NCBI GenBank assembly: GCA_963579925.1
Contig: CAUZJA010000129.1
Location: 1 to 7,952, forward strand
From: UBA1151 sp963579925
Lineage (GTDB): Bacteria; Chloroflexota; Dehalococcoidia; Lucifugimonadales; Lucifugimonadaceae
Length of the DNA: 7,952 nucleotides
Direction of reading: 5' to 3'
Under the pieces are notes generated by a model that saw only the letters and a program-made list of their open reading frames with translations, searched no databases and was not told the origin of the DNA. Each line of letters starts with the position of its first letter. Within the stretch, counting starts at the first letter, position 1. The translations under genes and the position numbers were made by a program. Shown here piece after piece: positions 6,008 to 7,952 of the stretch.

Positions 6008-7102
6008 ATGCAGATCGCTATCATCGGTCTCCCCTCATCCGGGAAGACCACCATTTTCAACGCGCTCACCGGGAGCGCTATCCCCGTTGGTCAATTCGCT
6101 GCAAAGCCTGAAGCCAACATTGGCGTTGCACACGTTCCCGACGACCGTGTGGACAAGCTGACGGAGCTGTACAAGCCAAAGCGGACGATCATGGCCGAGG
6201 TTACGTATATCGATATCCCCGGGCAGAACAGTGTCCAACAAGATCAGGGCATGTTTGACGGCGCGGCCATGGGGCAACTTCAGAAGGCTGACGCGTTGTT
6301 GCATGTGGTGCGCGCTTTTGATGATGATTCAGTCATCCACTCAAAGGACTCCGTCGACTGGCGTCGTGATGCTAAAGACGTTGAGTTCGACATCATGTTC
6401 TCTGACATCGCACTTATCGATCGCCGAATCGAGAAGCTTTCTGATACAAAAAATATGAAGGCGATTGAGCGCGACGCACAACTTAAGGTAATCGACGAAT
6501 TGCGGCTGGTGCAGGCCCAGCTTGAAGAAGGCGTCCCTTTGCGGTCTCAAGTACTCACGGACGCACAGATGCGTGGCCTACAAGACCAATTCCTGGTGAG
6601 CAGCCTGCCGTATTTGGTAGCAGTGAACATCGGTGAAGAGTCAATTCCTGAGTCGGAAGCCATCGAAACAGAACTCAGCGAAATGCTCAGTGGCGATCTG
6701 ACGGGCGGCGCAGCTATCTCCGGGAGCCTGGAGATGGAACTCAGCGAAATGGACGATGCCGAGGAGGCAGAGTTCCGCTCATCACTTGGCGCCGGTGAAC
6801 CGGGGCTCCACCGCATCTTGCGGCTCTGCTACGAGTCACTGGGGCTCATGTCGTTCCTCACTGTTGGCGAGGATGAGGTGCGAGCCTGGACCATCGCCGA
6901 AGGAATGCCAGCGGTCAGCGCAGCAGGCGTAATCCACTCCGATATCGAGCGTGGATTCATCAGGGCAGAGATCGTTTCGTACGATGACCTGATGGAGCAC
7001 GGCACGGTGAGCAACGCTCGAAACGTGGGTAAGTTGCGGTCTGAAGGCCGTGAGTACGTCATGCAAAACGGTGACGTCGCCAATTTCTTGTTTTCGGTTT
7101 AG
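6008..7102 (+). CDS. YchF/OLA1-family ribosome-associated ATPase (divergent)
   Basis: This 364-residue protein has the length and order of YchF. The G1 P-loop is GLPSSGKTT (7-15), where most YchF proteins read GLPNVGKST. G3 is DIPG (69-72). G4 is NIGE (207-210), which fits the NxxE motif that makes YchF prefer ATP over GTP. Between G3 and G4 is the family's helical hairpin, entered by VVRAFDDDSVIH (100-111) and running to about 200. The C-terminal TGS-type domain (about 281-363) is strongly conserved: FLTVGEDEVRAW (283-294), AAGVIHSDIERGFIRAE (305-321) and NGDVANFLFSV (354-364). YchF binds ribosomes and is linked to stress responses and translation of leaderless mRNAs. Gln73 follows DIPG, where the family usually has a hydrophobic residue, and the G3-to-helix region lacks the usual KGAS/GEGLGN stretch. 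ATG at 6008 has AGGA (5994-5997) upstream. I leave the gene symbol blank because this may be a paralogous branch and not true YchF. Confidence 0.9.
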   Translation: MQIAIIGLPSSGKTTIFNALTGSAIPVGQFAAKPEANIGVAHVPDDRVDKLTELYKPKRTIMAEVTYIDIPGQNSVQQDQGMFDGAAMGQLQKADALLHVVRAFDDDSVIHSKDSVDWRRDAKDVEFDIMFSDIALIDRRIEKLSDTKNMKAIERDAQLKVIDELRLVQAQLEEGVPLRSQVLTDAQMRGLQDQFLVSSLPYLVAVNIGEESIPESEAIETELSEMLSGDLTGGAAISGSLEMELSEMDDAEEAEFRSSLGAGEPGLHRILRLCYESLGLMSFLTVGEDEVRAWTIAEGMPAVSAAGVIHSDIERGFIRAEIVSYDDLMEHGTVSNARNVGKLRSEGREYVMQNGDVANFLFSV

Positions 7103-7160
7103 TGCGCAGTTCGGAATTATGGCTGTAACATTCCCATCTGGAAAGTAACTTAGGGGACTC

Positions 7161-7901
7161 ATGACAGAAGAACTTGGCAAGATAGAAAGACCGGAAGCAA
7201 TGGATGTGATCGGCCAGCGCAAGCTGTACGTGGTCCCGCTTGTCTACGCCCTCCCGGGCGCGCCGGACGGATACGCATCACGACTCGAAGCGTACTGGAC
7301 AGCAGTTGATCAGCATCTAAGTTCGCTTGAAGCGAAAGCAGGCATCGTTAAGAAAGTGTTCCATGAGGGCATCAGCTACGGCGGTGACCCTGGTATTGAC
7401 CAACTGAAGCAGACGAACTTGCCGGCATACCCGTTCATCAATACCCGAATTCAGGGCGGAGCCGATCTTGAGGCACTGGACGATGATGACCTGTTCATGC
7501 AGGTGTTGGACTGGGGTCGAATTGCGCAGGGTGGATTCAGCAGCCAGAAGGTTGCTGACGCCGTGCAGGAGGGCTACACGGAGGCCGCCGAGGCTCGATT
7601 GAAGCACCTCTCCGAGACACTCGATGCCAAGGTTGGCCCCGGCGAAGCAGCGGTCGTGATCATCTCATCCCTGCGTGACATCGAGACGCCGAGTGACGTC
7701 GAAATTTTCAACATCATGCCACCTGAGATGGACCAGCTAAACCGGTGGATTGAAGAGCAGGTTAAAATGCAACAGGCGGAAGCCGAGCGCATGGCGGCCG
7801 CGGCGCAGAGTGGACAGGCTCCACCTCCTCCTCCTCCTCCGGGTGAGGCACCACCAGCAGAAGATGAAAGCCCTGGGCTTTGGACGCCGGGCAGCGCATA
7901 G
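7161..7901 (+). CDS. Uncharacterised protein with C-terminal polyproline tail, downstream of the YchF-like gene
   Basis: I do not recognise a named family for this 246-residue protein. The start is well supported: ATG at 7161 with AGGGGA (7152-7157) just upstream, the best Shine-Dalgarno site in the window. It has a folded-looking part (about 18-200) with an early hydrophobic strand (KLYVVPLVYA, 21-30), an acidic patch (ALDDDD, 105-110), a second buried strand (EAAVVIISSL, 162-171) and a conserved-looking segment, PSDVEIFNIMPPEMDQLNRWI (about 177-197). A helical, Ala/Glu/Met-rich stretch (198-216) leads to a disordered tail with seven consecutive prolines (221-227) and more Pro, Gly and Glu. 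No signal peptide or membrane helix is seen, so it is probably cytoplasmic. It lies 58 bases after the YchF-like gene on the same strand and may share its transcript, which would hint at a translation-related role; that is inference only. The proline run would be expected to need EF-P during translation. Confidence 0.85.
   Translation: MTEELGKIERPEAMDVIGQRKLYVVPLVYALPGAPDGYASRLEAYWTAVDQHLSSLEAKAGIVKKVFHEGISYGGDPGIDQLKQTNLPAYPFINTRIQGGADLEALDDDDLFMQVLDWGRIAQGGFSSQKVADAVQEGYTEAAEARLKHLSETLDAKVGPGEAAVVIISSLRDIETPSDVEIFNIMPPEMDQLNRWIEEQVKMQQAEAERMAAAAQSGQAPPPPPPPGEAPPAEDESPGLWTPGSA
7821..7841 (+). repeat. CCT trinucleotide run encoding seven prolines
   Basis: One CCA, five consecutive CCT codons and one CCG encode residues 221-227 of the uncharacterised protein. 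The repeat is in frame, so slippage by whole units would change only the number of prolines. Near-identical CCT codons suggest a recent microsatellite-like expansion. Confidence 0.8.
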
Positions 7902-7917
7902 TCCCGACACGTTTGGT

Positions 7918-7935
7918 AGCGCCTGATGAGGCGCT
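7918..7935 (+). terminator. Short perfect hairpin after the last gene, weak terminator candidate
   Basis: AGCGCCT (7918-7924) pairs perfectly with AGGCGCT (7929-7935) around a GATG loop, 17 bases after the stop of the uncharacterised gene. Only GGGTTT follows, so there is no proper U-tract. It may be a Rho-independent terminator of weak form or an mRNA-stabilising 3' hairpin. The window ends 17 bases later. Confidence 0.4.
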
Positions 7936-7952
7936 GGGTTTGTACGTCCACA

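Noticed and set aside
7574..7951. 125-codon minus-strand frame with a poly-glycine run
   Set aside because: The Gly run is the complement of the CCT proline codons of the plus-strand gene, and the rest is low-complexity Ser/Ala/Cys with no domain.

Overview
This window looks like an ordinary chromosomal segment from an uncultured, probably marine or freshwater Chloroflexota bacterium (SAR202/Dehalococcoidia-like). That assignment is an inference. It rests on a lipoprotein whose Cys is followed by a Pro/Thr-rich linker, a cysteine-free DUF3179 protein, a double-length CaiB/BaiF CoA-transferase, a divergent YchF-like ATPase, frequent TTG starts, weak or absent Shine-Dalgarno sites and moderate GC content. 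No rRNA, tRNA, CRISPR array, transposase or phage gene was seen. Coding density is high, with one reading frame per stretch.

Layout, left to right. Positions 2-448 (+) hold the 3' end of a DUF3179 protein. It converges, with a 9-base gap, on a minus-strand pair: a TPR lipoprotein (3650 to 2739) followed by a fused two-domain CoA-transferase (2782 to 458). These two overlap by 44 bases and are probably co-transcribed. A 198-base divergent spacer separates the pair from a plus-strand PHP-type metal-dependent phosphoesterase (3849-4493). That gene converges, with a 10-base gap, on holA, the DNA polymerase III delta subunit (5502 to 4504, minus). A second divergent spacer of 105 bases carries a TATAAT box and leads to a small DUF1232 membrane protein (5608-5934). 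Then come a YchF/OLA1-family ATPase (6008-7102) and an unrecognised 246-residue protein with a seven-proline run (7161-7901). The window ends in a short perfect hairpin.

Functionally this is a mix of housekeeping genes (holA, the YchF-like ATPase, the PHP protein) and accessory metabolism (the CoA-transferase). I see no evidence for a new multi-gene system. The points most worth following are molecular. The N-terminal half of the fused CoA-transferase appears to have lost its catalytic Asp. The YchF-like protein has Gln where the family has a hydrophobic residue. An uncharacterised polyproline protein follows the YchF-like gene. TTG starts are unusually frequent, and stop codons force at least three of them.
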